This document shows, in pieces, positions 51,776 through 60,702 of a stretch of 64,000 nt of DNA. The position numbers and the translations under genes are program-made. This DNA is from Thermoplasmata archaeon. Its GTDB lineage: Archaea > Thermoplasmatota > Thermoplasmata > Lutacidiplasmatales > UBA184. The stretch is taken from assembly GCA_021817605.1 (NCBI GenBank), contig JAKAUN010000008.1, positions 105,561 to 169,560 of the forward strand, in the 5' to 3' direction. Numbering within the stretch: position 1 is the first letter of the stretch; every line of letters starts with the position of its first letter. The notes below the pieces were generated by a model that was not told where the DNA came from, made no database searches, and saw only the letters and a list, made by a program, of their open reading frames with translations.

Positions 51776-52552
51776 GTGGGCGAGCTCCTCCTTGGGACCT
51801 GCGGCTGGGATTATCCCGAGTGGGTCGGCCGGGTCTATCCTCCGCGAGGGGTCGCCGACAAGCTCCGGTTCTACACGAGGCTCTTCCCCATAGTCGAGGT
51901 CGATTCGACGTTCTACCGCCTCCCGCCTCCCTCGGTCGCCGCCTCCTGGGCCCGACGCACCCCCTCCTCGTTCCGGTTCGCGGCGAAGTTCCCGCGGACG
52001 ATCACCCACGATCTGCGGCTGGTGGACACCGATCCCGAGCTCGCGAAGTTCCTCGAGGTGCTCCGCCCGCTGCGTGACGCAGGGAAGTTCGTCGCGGCGC
52101 TCCTCCAGCTGCCTCCTTCGCTGTCGTTCGAGCCCGCGATCGTCCGACGGTTCTACGCGTCGCTTCCCCGCGACCTGCCGGTCGCCGTCGAGTTCCGGGA
52201 GGGCTCCTGGCTCGTCCCCGAGTCCTACGCCCTCCTGCGGGAGTTCGGGCTCGCCCACGTCGTCGTGGACGGGCCGCACCTTCCCATCGTGCTCGAGGTC
52301 ACCGCGCCGTTCGCCTACGTGCGCTGGCACGGGCACGGCCGGAGGATCTGGTACGACTACACCTACTCGGCCGAGGAGCTCTCCGCCTGGGTTCCCCGCC
52401 TGCACGAGCTCGAGCGGAAGGCCACGACGGTCTACGGCTTCTTCAACAACCACTTCCGCGGCGACGCGGCGGTGAACTGCCGGACCCTCGCGGAAGAGCT
52501 CGGCCTACCGGCGCCGTCCGGGAGCCCCCGGCTCACCTCCCTGGACGCGTAG
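51776..52552 (+). CDS. DUF72 family protein
   Basis: TIM-barrel-like protein of unknown biochemical role, 258 residues. Family segments are 'LLGTCGWDYPEWVGRVYPP', 'LRFYTRLFPIVEVDSTFYRLP', 'FRFAAKFPRTITHD', 'AVEFREGSWL', 'AYVRWHGHG', and 'YGFFNNHFRGDAAVNCRTL'. GTG 51776 gives the usual length; the longer start would add low-complexity sequence and precede a 'ctttagg' TATA-like element. It is divergent from the ferredoxin gene and precedes the repair cassette, but with its own spacing. Confidence 0.87.
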   Translation: MGELLLGTCGWDYPEWVGRVYPPRGVADKLRFYTRLFPIVEVDSTFYRLPPPSVAASWARRTPSSFRFAAKFPRTITHDLRLVDTDPELAKFLEVLRPLRDAGKFVAALLQLPPSLSFEPAIVRRFYASLPRDLPVAVEFREGSWLVPESYALLREFGLAHVVVDGPHLPIVLEVTAPFAYVRWHGHGRRIWYDYTYSAEELSAWVPRLHELERKATTVYGFFNNHFRGDAAVNCRTLAEELGLPAPSGSPRLTSLDA

Positions 52553-52668
52553 GGGCTCTCCCTCCGCCCCGGCCGACGGCTCGGAACGCCCTGTTACCGG
52601 ACCGTTTCATCGTCCCCTCGGCGGCCGCTTTAGAGCGGTCCGGCCGCTTCTCGCCCCGGAGCATTCTC

Positions 52669-53598
52669 GTGCCCGAGGTCCTTGCCGTCCCGCCATCATC
52701 CGAGCCCCGCGAGCTCGAGCTCGATCTCGAGTCCCAGCCCGAGACCGAGCCCGAGCCCGTCTGGGAGGCCGGGGTCGAGGAGCTCTCCCCGTTCCGTCCC
52801 CAGGAGCGGGCCCCTCGGCCGCGGCTTCCCGGGGTCGAGCCGCCCCTCTCGCGTCGCTCCCCCCGGGGACGCCTCACGCGCCTCTTGCCGACGGAGCCGG
52901 CGCTGTTTCCCTGGATCGCCCGACGCCTCGCCCCGGGCGAGGCGACGGTCTGGGCCGGCCCGCCCCGGGCCGTCCAGGCGCTCCTCGAGCTCCTCTACGC
53001 GGGGAGCGCAGCGTCGGGAGGACGGATCTCCCTCCTCGAAGGGGCCAACCGTTTCGACCCGTACCGTATCGGCGAGCTCGGCCGCTCCCTCGGGGTCGAC
53101 GCGACCGAGACGGTGCGCCGCATCCGCCTCGCCCGCGCCTTCACCGCCTACCAGATGGTCGCCCTGGTCGATCGCTGGGGCGCCGAGGCACGCAGGGGCC
53201 GCCCGACCCTCCTGGTCGGACACGACCTCGCCACGCTCTTCCACGACGAGGAGATCCCCGAGGAGGAGCAGGTCGGCCTCCTCGGTCACGTCGCCCGCTC
53301 CCTCGGCGCCCTCGCCGGGAGGCTCGACGTGCCTCTGCTCCTCACGCTCGGAGCGGACGGGCTCGACGGCTTCCCCTCCTTGGCCGAGGAGGGGCCCCGC
53401 TGGTACGACTACGTCCGCCTTCGACGCGGAGCGTCCACGCTCACGCTGGAGGCGCTGCGCGACGGCGGGCGCTTCACGATCGTTCCGCGGCCGGCCGGCC
53501 AGACCGGTCTCGAGGAGTTCGGCGTCGGTTCCGCCGGGGAGGTGATGGCGTGGGACGCACCGCTCCGACGTACCGCCAAGCGCTCGAGGAGCGTCTGA
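52669..53598 (+). CDS. RecA/RadB-like protein lacking Walker A
   Basis: A 309-residue RecA-superfamily protein. After a disordered acidic N-terminus (about 1-65), the core has 'ISLLEGANRFDPYRIGELGRSLG' and 'IRLARAFTAYQMVALVD', which match the Rad51-paralogue pattern 'DxxNxFDPY...SRAFT.YQ'. A Walker-B-like 'RPTLLVGHDLATLF' follows. The P-loop position reads 'TVWAGPPRAVQALLELL' with no Gly-Lys-Thr/Ser, so ATP hydrolysis is unlikely. First gene of the eight-gene repair run. A degenerate RecA paralogue upstream of an inactivated polymerase B matches the known archaeal PolB2 neighbourhood. GTG start. Confidence 0.75.
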   Translation: MPEVLAVPPSSEPRELELDLESQPETEPEPVWEAGVEELSPFRPQERAPRPRLPGVEPPLSRRSPRGRLTRLLPTEPALFPWIARRLAPGEATVWAGPPRAVQALLELLYAGSAASGGRISLLEGANRFDPYRIGELGRSLGVDATETVRRIRLARAFTAYQMVALVDRWGAEARRGRPTLLVGHDLATLFHDEEIPEEEQVGLLGHVARSLGALAGRLDVPLLLTLGADGLDGFPSLAEEGPRWYDYVRLRRGASTLTLEALRDGGRFTIVPRPAGQTGLEEFGVGSAGEVMAWDAPLRRTAKRSRSV

Positions 53599-53804
53599 AG
53601 CGCTGGGACGAGTTCGCCCGCCTCCTCACCACGCCGGAGGACCGGGCCGCCTTCGATCTCGTCCGCACCGCGGCCCGTCGCTACGTCGCCCAGGCGACGT
53701 ATGTCGGGAGCCCCGACCTCCTCGAGTCGATCCTCCTCTCGGTCCTCACCGATCTTGCCGGCAAGCTCGCCTCCTCGCCGGCAGCCCGCGGCTCTTCCCG
53801 CTGA
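53550..53804 (+). CDS. Small helical protein linking the RecA-like and PolB genes
   Basis: An 84-residue protein in the cassette, overlapping the RecA-like gene by 49 bases and ending 2 bases before polB. It is predicted all-helical ('YRQALEERLKRWDEFARLL', 'EDRAAFDLVRTAARRYVAQA', 'DLLESILLSVLTDLAGKL'). No family is recognised. The tight packing suggests a stoichiometric partner or tether between its neighbours. Small unknown ORFs at this position are reported beside PolB2 in other archaea. Confidence 0.6.
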   Translation: MGRTAPTYRQALEERLKRWDEFARLLTTPEDRAAFDLVRTAARRYVAQATYVGSPDLLESILLSVLTDLAGKLASSPAARGSSR

Positions 53805-53806
53805 CC

Positions 53807-56134
53807 GTGGGCGGCCCGTCGCCGCCGCACGACGGCTGGCTGCTCGACATCACCGAGAGCTCCGACGGCCGCTCGGTCGTCCTGTGGGTGAAGGAGCGGC
53901 AGAGCGGCCGCGTCCGTCGCACGGCGGTCGAGTTCCGTCCCCCGTTCTTCGTCACGGGGCCTCGGGCGGAGCTCTCCGCGCTCGCCGGCCGCCTCCGCGG
54001 GCTGCCCGTCGTCGCCTCCGTGGAGCTCGGGAGCGGGCGCCTGTCGCTCTTCGACGCCCGGCCGCGGCCCCAGCTTTCGGTCGTGCCGGCCGAGAACCCC
54101 GGACGCCGCGCGCTCGCCCGGACGATCGACGCCCTGGGCCGCTACGAGGCGTTCACCCTCTACGACGTCGACCTCTCGCCCCCGCAGCTCTACCACCTCG
54201 CCCACGACCTCTACCCGTTCGCCCCCGTCACGGGGAAAGGCGCCGAGCTCCGTGCGACCGAGCCGGCCGAGACGATCGACTACGCGATGCCTCCGCTCTC
54301 CGTGGCGCGGTTCGAGATCGCCTTGAAGGGCGAGCGTCGGGGCCGGCTGCCTCCGCCGGACGGACGGATCGGCTCGGTTCGTGTGGGAGATCTCACCGTC
54401 GAGGGCGAGGACGAGGCCTCGGTCCTCCGCGCGCTGGTCGACGAGCTCGCCCGCAGCGAGCCCGATGTCCTGCTGAGCCGGGGCGGGGACGCCTTCGACC
54501 TCCCCTGGCTCTACCGACGGGCTCTGGCCTGCGGTCTCACGCCGAAAGAGTTCGTCCTCGGCCGGGAGCCGGCGCCGTTCAGGGCGGCGCGGCCGGCCCG
54601 CTCGTTCGAGTCGTACGGGCGCGTCCTTTACCGCTCGGCGCTCTACCCCCTGCCGGGACGGTTCCACATCGACCGGCAGAACTCCTTCCTCTTCGACGAC
54701 TCCGAGCTCGCCGGCCTCGTGGACGCCGCCCGCCTCTCCCGCCTCTCGCTCCAGACGGTCGTCCGCCAGTCGCCGGGGACCTGCTTTACCGCGATGGAGA
54801 TGGCCGAGGCGCTGCGCCTCGGCGTCCGCGTCCCCTGGAAGAAGAACCGTCCCGAGGAGTTCCGCACGGGCGAGGAGCTGGTCGCCGCCGACCGCGGCGG
54901 GGTGATCTTCCTCCCGCCGGTCGGCGTCCACGACCGCATCGACGAGTTCGATTTCGCGAGCCTCTACCCGCACATCATGGTCCGCAAGAACCTCTCGGCG
55001 GAGACCCTGGAGTGCCGCTGCTGCCCGAAGAGCCCGATCCGGGCCCCCGGGCTCGGCTACCGCTCCTGCACGCGGCGGCGCGGCCTCATCCCCCGCACCC
55101 TCGCTCCCCTCCTCGAGCGGCGTCTCGCCTACAAGGCGGCGCTCAAGCAGCCCGGGCTCCCTCCCGCGAGGGCCGAGGAGCTAAGCCGACGGGTCAAGAT
55201 GCTCAAGTGGATCCTGGTGACCGCCTTCGGCTACCAGGGCTACCGCAACGCCCGCTTCGGACGGATCGAGTGCCACGAGGCGATCAACGCCTACGCCCGC
55301 GAGCTCCTGGCCGCCCTCCTCGCCGAGGCGGAGCGGGCCGGCTACCGGGTCGTCCACGGGATCGTCGACTCGCTCTGGCTGCGTCCGATCGACCCCGATC
55401 GGCCGCCCGAGCCGGAGGAGTTCGCCCGCAACGCGAGCGAGCGGTTCGACCTTCCTCTCAGCTACGAGGGCCGCTACCGCTGGATCGTCTTCTTGCCGGC
55501 GGTCACGCACGGCCTCGGCGTCCCGAACCGCTACTACGGCCTCTACGAGCACGGGGAGTACAAGCTCCGCGGGATCGGCGGCCGTCGCCACGACACCCCC
55601 GGCCTTCTCCGGCGCTTCGAGCTCGAGGTTCTCGATCTGTTCCGCCGGGCCCCCGACGCCGAGGGGGTCCGCGCCCTCCTTCCCCGCGCGCTCGCCCGCG
55701 CCGACCTGTTCGCCGCGAAGGTGCGGGAGCTCTCCTGGCCGGTGGACGAGCTCGTGATCTCCCACCGGCTCGGCCAGCCTCCCTCCGCCTTCGTCACGTT
55801 CACCGACTCGGTCGCCGCGCTCCGCCAGCTCCACGACGCCGGGGCCGTCCGCTCCGCCGGCGAGATCGTCCGCTTCGTCCTGCTCGACCGCAAGAGCCGC
55901 TCGTTCCGCGACCGGGTCCGGGCCGCCGAGCTCCTGGACGGGAGCGAGCGCTACGACGCGGACGCCTACCTCGAGCTGCTCGCGCGCGAGGCGGAAACGC
56001 TCCTCGCGCCCCTCGGGGTCCGACGCGCCGAGCTCCTCGAGCGCTGGGGCGTGGCCGAGCCGCTGCCGCGGGCGCCGTACCGCTCCCCGGAGCGTCGGGC
56101 GCAGCGCTCTCTCCCCGGCGTCCCCTCGGGATAG
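53807..56134 (+). CDS. polB2: Family B DNA polymerase with broken catalytic motifs (PolB2-like)
   Basis: A 775-residue family B polymerase. Motif A is intact ('EFDFASLYPHIM') and motif B is recognisable ('KWILVTAFGYQGYRNARFG'). Motif C reads 'HGIVDSLWL' where active enzymes have Y-x-D-T-D-S, so one of two metal-binding Asp residues is lost. The exonuclease domain is also degraded: Exo I reads 'ARFEIALKG' instead of FDIE, and Exo II reads 'RGGDAFDLPWL' without the Asn. Such inactivated archaeal PolB2/Dpo2 proteins are known; in Sulfolobales Dpo2 is tied to damage-tolerant, mutagenic synthesis. Here it sits in a repair operon, so a translesion or structural role is likely. Confidence 0.85.
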   Translation: MGGPSPPHDGWLLDITESSDGRSVVLWVKERQSGRVRRTAVEFRPPFFVTGPRAELSALAGRLRGLPVVASVELGSGRLSLFDARPRPQLSVVPAENPGRRALARTIDALGRYEAFTLYDVDLSPPQLYHLAHDLYPFAPVTGKGAELRATEPAETIDYAMPPLSVARFEIALKGERRGRLPPPDGRIGSVRVGDLTVEGEDEASVLRALVDELARSEPDVLLSRGGDAFDLPWLYRRALACGLTPKEFVLGREPAPFRAARPARSFESYGRVLYRSALYPLPGRFHIDRQNSFLFDDSELAGLVDAARLSRLSLQTVVRQSPGTCFTAMEMAEALRLGVRVPWKKNRPEEFRTGEELVAADRGGVIFLPPVGVHDRIDEFDFASLYPHIMVRKNLSAETLECRCCPKSPIRAPGLGYRSCTRRRGLIPRTLAPLLERRLAYKAALKQPGLPPARAEELSRRVKMLKWILVTAFGYQGYRNARFGRIECHEAINAYARELLAALLAEAERAGYRVVHGIVDSLWLRPIDPDRPPEPEEFARNASERFDLPLSYEGRYRWIVFLPAVTHGLGVPNRYYGLYEHGEYKLRGIGGRRHDTPGLLRRFELEVLDLFRRAPDAEGVRALLPRALARADLFAAKVRELSWPVDELVISHRLGQPPSAFVTFTDSVAALRQLHDAGAVRSAGEIVRFVLLDRKSRSFRDRVRAAELLDGSERYDADAYLELLAREAETLLAPLGVRRAELLERWGVAEPLPRAPYRSPERRAQRSLPGVPSG

Positions 56135-56198
56135 GCGGACAGGACGCCGCGGCCGGGCCCAACCGGCATGCTTTCTGCCTCCCGAGGTCCCGAGGTCC

Positions 56199-57320
56199 GT
56201 GAGCGTGCGAGGAGCGCATCTCCCGTCGCGCGCACGGGAGCGTCCGACGGCACAATCCGCGAAGGAGCGCAAGGTCGCCGCGGTGCTCGCCGCCCGCACG
56301 GGCGACCCGTCCCCCGAGGTTCGTCGGGCGATCGCGGGGCTCCTGGGGGAGCTCGGAGGACCCGAGGCCCGCCGGGGGGTCGACCGCCTTCTCCGCGACC
56401 GCTCCGACCGCGTGCGTCGGGAGGCGGTCCTCGCCCTCGGGCGACGCACGGGGGCACGCGAGCTCGCCCGTCTGCGCGGCTTCCTCGACGACCCGTCCGC
56501 CCGCGTACGGGCGGGAGCAGCCGTGGCGCTCGGCCGTCGGCGCGACCGCGCGGCGGTCGACCCGCTGCTCCGTCGGCTCGCCGCCCCGGGGACGTGGGAG
56601 AAGCCGTCGGTCCTGGTCGCCCTCGGGCGGATCGGCGACCGACGGTCGATACCCGCTCTGGTCGCCCACGCGGGGTCGTCGGTCCGCTGGCTGAGGGTCT
56701 GCGCGGTCCATGCGCTCGCCGAGATCGGCGGGCGCGAGGCCCGTCGGGTCGCCCGAGCCCATCTCGCGGACGCGGCCTGGTCGGTCCGTGGTGCCGCCGC
56801 CGCGGCCCTCGGACGGGTCGGGACTCGGGCGGACCTCGCCTCGCTCCTCCGTCTCCTCGCCGATCCGCATCCCTGGCCGCGACGGGGGGCGGCCCGGGCC
56901 CTCGGGGAGCTGCGCTACCGCGCGGCGGCTCGGCCGCTCCGCAGGGCGCTCGGCGACCCGTCGCCGGACGTCCGCCTCGCGGCGGTCTGGGCCCTCGCCG
57001 AGCTACGGGACCTGCGGGCCCGTGCCCCGATCGCCCGCCTGCTCGCGAGCTGCCGGCTGCCCGGCGAGGCGCCGACCCTTCCTCGATCCGCCGAGGCCCC
57101 GCTCGTCACCGACGCCGAGGACCGCCTCTTCGATGCGAGCGTCCTTGCGCTGTGCCGGCTGACGGCGGGAAAGCCGGACCGGCGGGTGGCCCGCGCCCTC
57201 GCCCGGGCCCGGGAGCGTCTCGGCCCCGCGGGGCTCGATCGAAAGGTCCGGGCTGCGTTCCCTGCCACCGCGTCCGAGGCGTCGTTCCCGACCTTCCGCT
57301 CCCTGCTCGGGTCGAGCTAA
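56199..57320 (+). CDS. HEAT-repeat protein
   Basis: A 373-residue solenoid of about nine HEAT/PBS-lyase repeats. Typical units are 'DPSPEVRRAIAGLLGELGG', 'DRSDRVRREAVLALGRR', 'DPSARVRAGAAVALGRR', and 'DPSPDVRLAAVWALAELRD'. Such solenoids dock other proteins or wrap DNA (as AlkD-type glycosylases do). The strong Arg content on the helices would suit DNA contact. It starts 64 bases after polB2 and ends 26 before the GNAT gene. GTG start. No catalytic residues are identified. Confidence 0.78.
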   Translation: MSVRGAHLPSRARERPTAQSAKERKVAAVLAARTGDPSPEVRRAIAGLLGELGGPEARRGVDRLLRDRSDRVRREAVLALGRRTGARELARLRGFLDDPSARVRAGAAVALGRRRDRAAVDPLLRRLAAPGTWEKPSVLVALGRIGDRRSIPALVAHAGSSVRWLRVCAVHALAEIGGREARRVARAHLADAAWSVRGAAAAALGRVGTRADLASLLRLLADPHPWPRRGAARALGELRYRAAARPLRRALGDPSPDVRLAAVWALAELRDLRARAPIARLLASCRLPGEAPTLPRSAEAPLVTDAEDRLFDASVLALCRLTAGKPDRRVARALARARERLGPAGLDRKVRAAFPATASEASFPTFRSLLGSS

Positions 57321-57346
57321 AGGCGCGAGGAGCCTGGCCCGGGCAG

Positions 57347-58288
57347 ATGATCCAGCGGGAGTTTCGTCGCTCGGACGTCTCGCGGCTGGTCGCGTTGCTG
57401 GGGGAAGGGTTCCCCCAGGAGGAGGCGCTGCTGGGGATACGGCCGGAGCAGGTCGTCGCGGTCACGAAGCGGATCTACCGCTGGGACGCCCGTCTCTTCC
57501 TCGGCGTCCTGCGTGCGGTCGGCCATCCGGTCTTCCGCTTCCTCGTGACCGAGGAGGACCGACGGCTCGCCGCGACGACCCTGCTGAGCTTCGCCCCGAG
57601 GACCGGCTGGGTGAGCATGGTCGTGGTCGACCCGGCGTACCGACGACGGGGGTTCGCCCGCCTCCTCCTCGAGAGGGCGAGAGAGCTCGCACGGCGGGCG
57701 GGCAAGGGGTTTGTCGCCCTCGACGTGCTCCAGGACAACGGCCCCGCGCTCGCCTGCTACCGCTCGCTCGGCTACGTACCGCTCCGCTCGAACACCATGG
57801 TTGCGCGGGAGTCTCCCTTCGACCCTCCGCCGCCCGGCGCCGCGGCCGCGTCGGTGCGGCCGTTCGAGCGGGCGGACGCCCGCGGCCTGGTGGAGATCGT
57901 GGCGCGGACGATCCCTCCGAAGATCGGCGAGGTCCTCCCGATGCGGGCGGGCTCGCTCACCTCCTCGGGCCTCACCAACCGGCTCCTGCTCTCCGAGTCG
58001 GCGGCCTGGGTCGTCGACCGAGGCGAAGGGGCCGAGGCGCACCTCGCCGCGGTCGCCGGCGCCTCGACGCAGGCTGCCCACCTCTCCTCCCCGATCCTCG
58101 GGCCGGGGGTCGGACACGAGGAGGCGCGCGCCCTCGTCGGCCGGGCGCTCGAGTGGATCGGCCAACGCGACGCGCCGCGGGCGGTCGCGATGGTCCCCGA
58201 GGAGAACGCCGCGGGCCGCGCGGCGCTCCTTGACGCCGGGTTCCGAGATGCCCTCGCGCTCCTCACGCTCTACCGATCGACCTCGTAG
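57347..58288 (+). CDS. Tandem GNAT acetyltransferase
   Basis: A 313-residue protein with two GNAT domains. The N-terminal one has the acetyl-CoA loop 'MVVVDPAYRRRGFARLLLERA' and 'ALDVLQDNGPALACYRSLGYV'. The C-terminal one ('AASVRPFERADARGLVEIVARTI' to the end, including 'MVPEENAAGRAALLDAGFRDAL') lacks a clear R-x-x-G-x-G/A loop and may be inactive. ATG 57347 is chosen; the ORF-track start is far upstream. The substrate is unknown; acetylation of a cassette protein is one idea. The next gene overlaps its 3' end by 41 bases. Confidence 0.8.
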   Translation: MIQREFRRSDVSRLVALLGEGFPQEEALLGIRPEQVVAVTKRIYRWDARLFLGVLRAVGHPVFRFLVTEEDRRLAATTLLSFAPRTGWVSMVVVDPAYRRRGFARLLLERARELARRAGKGFVALDVLQDNGPALACYRSLGYVPLRSNTMVARESPFDPPPPGAAAASVRPFERADARGLVEIVARTIPPKIGEVLPMRAGSLTSSGLTNRLLLSESAAWVVDRGEGAEAHLAAVAGASTQAAHLSSPILGPGVGHEEARALVGRALEWIGQRDAPRAVAMVPEENAAGRAALLDAGFRDALALLTLYRSTS

Positions 58289-59564
58289 ACCGGTCGGCCC
58301 TCCCGCGGGGGTCGACGTCTACCTCTTCCCCGCGATCGTCGGAGGAGGCCTCGGGGACATCGACGAGGTCCTCTGCGCGGGGCGTCACCTCGCGCGGGCC
58401 GGTTTTCCGATCGTTCTCTACCGCGAGGCCGGCCGAGCGATGCCTCCCGGGGTCGACGGACCGTGGGACTGGCCTCAGCTCCGACGGAGCGAGCGGCCGA
58501 TCCGCGAGCACCGTTCGGCGCTCACCGTCGCCCCGGCCTGGGGCGTGAGCGCGGCGCCCCGGACGAGCGGTCCCCTCGGCCGACCGGGACCGTGGGCCGA
58601 GGAGGCCGCCGCCGTCGAACGGGCCTACGGGTCGGAGGAGACCCTGCACGCGAGCCTGGAGGAGTTCGCCCGGACCCTCACGACGCATGAGGAGGCGCGC
58701 GAGCGGCTGCGCGAGGGTGGGGTCCGCTCCCGTCTCCTCGACGGCCGGCTCGGCACGCATCGGGCGCGGGCCGAGCGCGAGGAGTTCCTCCGATCGTTCC
58801 GCCGGTTCCGGGCGTTCGACCGCCCGAACGTGGCGCACCTGTTCGCCGGCTTCTCGCCGAGCCGTCGGTTCGCCCGCGAGTTCCCCGAGGCGGTAGAGAC
58901 CGGCCCACTCTGGCCAGCCCGCTTCCGGCGCCGGAGAGGCCCCGGTAGAGGGCCGACCCTCTGGCTCTGGTATGCGAGCCCGGCGAGCTCCGAGGCGATC
59001 GTCGCGGACGTAGCCGAGGGCCTTCGCCGCTCCGGCCGCGAGGTCCGACTGACCGTCCGCAGCCCGAGGCCGTGGCGCTCCTCCCCCCCGCACGGGGTCG
59101 AGCTCCGAACGGAGCCGGTCCCCGCCGCGCGCTGGCGGCGGGAGTTCTCCAAGGCGTCCCTTCGGATCGTGACGGGGAGCCGCTCGCTGCTCGACGCGCT
59201 CGAACTCGGCGGCCCGTTCCTCTACTTCAACGGGGTCCTCGGCACGGGCCCGTCGCGACGACGGCACCGCCCGGAGAAGCTCGTCGCCTTCCTCGCGGCT
59301 GCCCGCGGCTCCGGCTGGCCTGCGCCGCTCTGCCGAGACCTTGCGGATTTCGCCCGAGGACGGCGGGTGCGGGAGATCGTCGGCCGCGCCGCCCGCCGCG
59401 AGGGGCCGTGGGGCCGATGGCCCCCCCTCCCCGGGCTCGGGCCGTATCCGACGGGCCGCTCCGACCTCGGGGAGCTCCTCGTCAGGATCGCCGGCGAGCT
59501 GGCCTCGGCCCCCGGCACGGCTCCGGCGATCGTGGCGCGGTTGCGAGAGCGCTCGTGGCCTTAA
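58248..59564 (+). CDS. Unrecognised protein of the repair run
   Basis: About 438 residues, function unknown. The N-terminal stretch 'VDVYLFPAIVGGGLGDIDEVLCAGRHLARAGFPIVLYR' has a glycine-rich loop and alternation like GT-B glycosyltransferases or nucleotide-sugar enzymes. The C-terminal third ('TLWLWYASPASSEAIVADVAEGLRRSG', 'SLRIVTGSRSLLDALELGGPFLYFNG') looks like a second Rossmann-type domain, again GT-B-like. No donor-binding signature could be assigned. ATG 58248 overlaps the GNAT gene; the ORF-track start is much earlier and out of context. Arg-rich central region. Confidence 0.6.
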   Translation: MPSRSSRSTDRPRRPVGPPAGVDVYLFPAIVGGGLGDIDEVLCAGRHLARAGFPIVLYREAGRAMPPGVDGPWDWPQLRRSERPIREHRSALTVAPAWGVSAAPRTSGPLGRPGPWAEEAAAVERAYGSEETLHASLEEFARTLTTHEEARERLREGGVRSRLLDGRLGTHRARAEREEFLRSFRRFRAFDRPNVAHLFAGFSPSRRFAREFPEAVETGPLWPARFRRRRGPGRGPTLWLWYASPASSEAIVADVAEGLRRSGREVRLTVRSPRPWRSSPPHGVELRTEPVPAARWRREFSKASLRIVTGSRSLLDALELGGPFLYFNGVLGTGPSRRRHRPEKLVAFLAAARGSGWPAPLCRDLADFARGRRVREIVGRAARREGPWGRWPPLPGLGPYPTGRSDLGELLVRIAGELASAPGTAPAIVARLRERSWP

Positions 59565-59592
59565 GCCGCCCGACCGTTGCTCTACGGACCGG

Positions 59593-60702
59593 ATGCCCCG
59601 CGAGCTCGCCAGCCCTCCTGCGGTCGCGCACGCGCTCCTCGGCCCGGCGCTTGGCCTGCGCCGGGGCGAGCAGCTTGTGGTCGTGTCGTGGAACCACACC
59701 CTCCCTTGGGCGTCGGCCGCGGTCGCCGAGGCCCGGCGCCTCGGAGCCCGCCCGGTCCTCCTCCTCGAGGACGAGAGCGCCTTCTGGCGGGGGATCGACC
59801 TGGCCCGCTCCACCGCCTCCTGGGCGACGCTTCCGCGGACGGTTCGCGCGAGCCTCCGCGAGGCCGACGCCCTCCTCTACTTCCCCGGTCCTGCGGACCG
59901 GCCGCGGCTGAGGGGGCTTCCCTCCGACCTCCTTACCCCCCTGCTCGGCCAGGAGGAGCTCTGGAGCGCTCCCCTCGCCGCCGGCGCGACGCGGGGGGTC
60001 TCCTGCCTGCTCGGCTACGCCTCGGACGCCGAGGCGGAGTTCTGGGACGTTCCGGGAGCGACGTGGCGCAGCCAGCTCATCCGGGCGATCTCGGAGGCGG
60101 ACTACGCCACGATCGCCGCGGCGGCCCGACGCGCCTCCCGCCTCCTCACGAACGGCCACGAGGTCACTATCCGAAGCGACGAGGGGACCGACCTGCGGCT
60201 TCGTCTCAAGGGGCGTCGTCCGTGGATCGACGACGGGCGCGCCGGCCCGGCGCCGCGTCCGAAGATCCACGCCCTGGCCACCGCCCCCGCCGGGTCGGTC
60301 CTGGTGGCGATCGACGAGCGCTCCGCCGCCGGCATGACGGTGGCGAACCGCCCGAGCTACCTGGCCGGTGGCCGCGTGGAGGGCGGCCAGTGGGAGCTCG
60401 AGGACGGCAAGCTGCGCAGCTACTGGTATGCCCGAGGCGCGGAGACCTTCGAGGAGGAGTTCTCCCTCGCGCCGAAGGGCCGGGAGACGGTCGGGCTCCT
60501 TAGCCTAGGGCTCAACGGCGCCCTCCCGCCCGGGGTGCCGAGGGCCGAGGACGAGGAGGAAGGGGCGGTGACCCTCGCCGTGGGGGGCAACAGCTCCTAC
60601 GGAGGGTCGAACCGGTGCTCCTACCTCTCCTGGATCACGGTCGGAGGCGCCAGCGTCGCGGTCGACGGGGTTCCGCTCTGTGATCGAGGAAAGCTCCTCT
60701 GA
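59593..60702 (+). CDS. M29 aminopeptidase-like protein with altered metal site
   Basis: A 369-residue protein resembling thermophilic M29 aminopeptidases in its C-terminal half ('RETVGLLSLGLNGAL', 'GAVTLAVGGNSSYGGSNRCSYLSWITV', 'VAVDGVPLCDRGKLL'). In active M29 enzymes the aligned blocks read G-T-x-H-(I/L)-A-L-G and L-H-W-D; here the histidines and aspartate are replaced ('AVTLAVG', 'LSWITV'). Peptidase activity is therefore doubtful. ATG 59593 is preferred over the early ORF-track start. It lies 28 bases after the previous gene and overlaps the glycosylase gene by 23. Confidence 0.65.
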   Translation: MPRELASPPAVAHALLGPALGLRRGEQLVVVSWNHTLPWASAAVAEARRLGARPVLLLEDESAFWRGIDLARSTASWATLPRTVRASLREADALLYFPGPADRPRLRGLPSDLLTPLLGQEELWSAPLAAGATRGVSCLLGYASDAEAEFWDVPGATWRSQLIRAISEADYATIAAAARRASRLLTNGHEVTIRSDEGTDLRLRLKGRRPWIDDGRAGPAPRPKIHALATAPAGSVLVAIDERSAAGMTVANRPSYLAGGRVEGGQWELEDGKLRSYWYARGAETFEEEFSLAPKGRETVGLLSLGLNGALPPGVPRAEDEEEGAVTLAVGGNSSYGGSNRCSYLSWITVGGASVAVDGVPLCDRGKLL

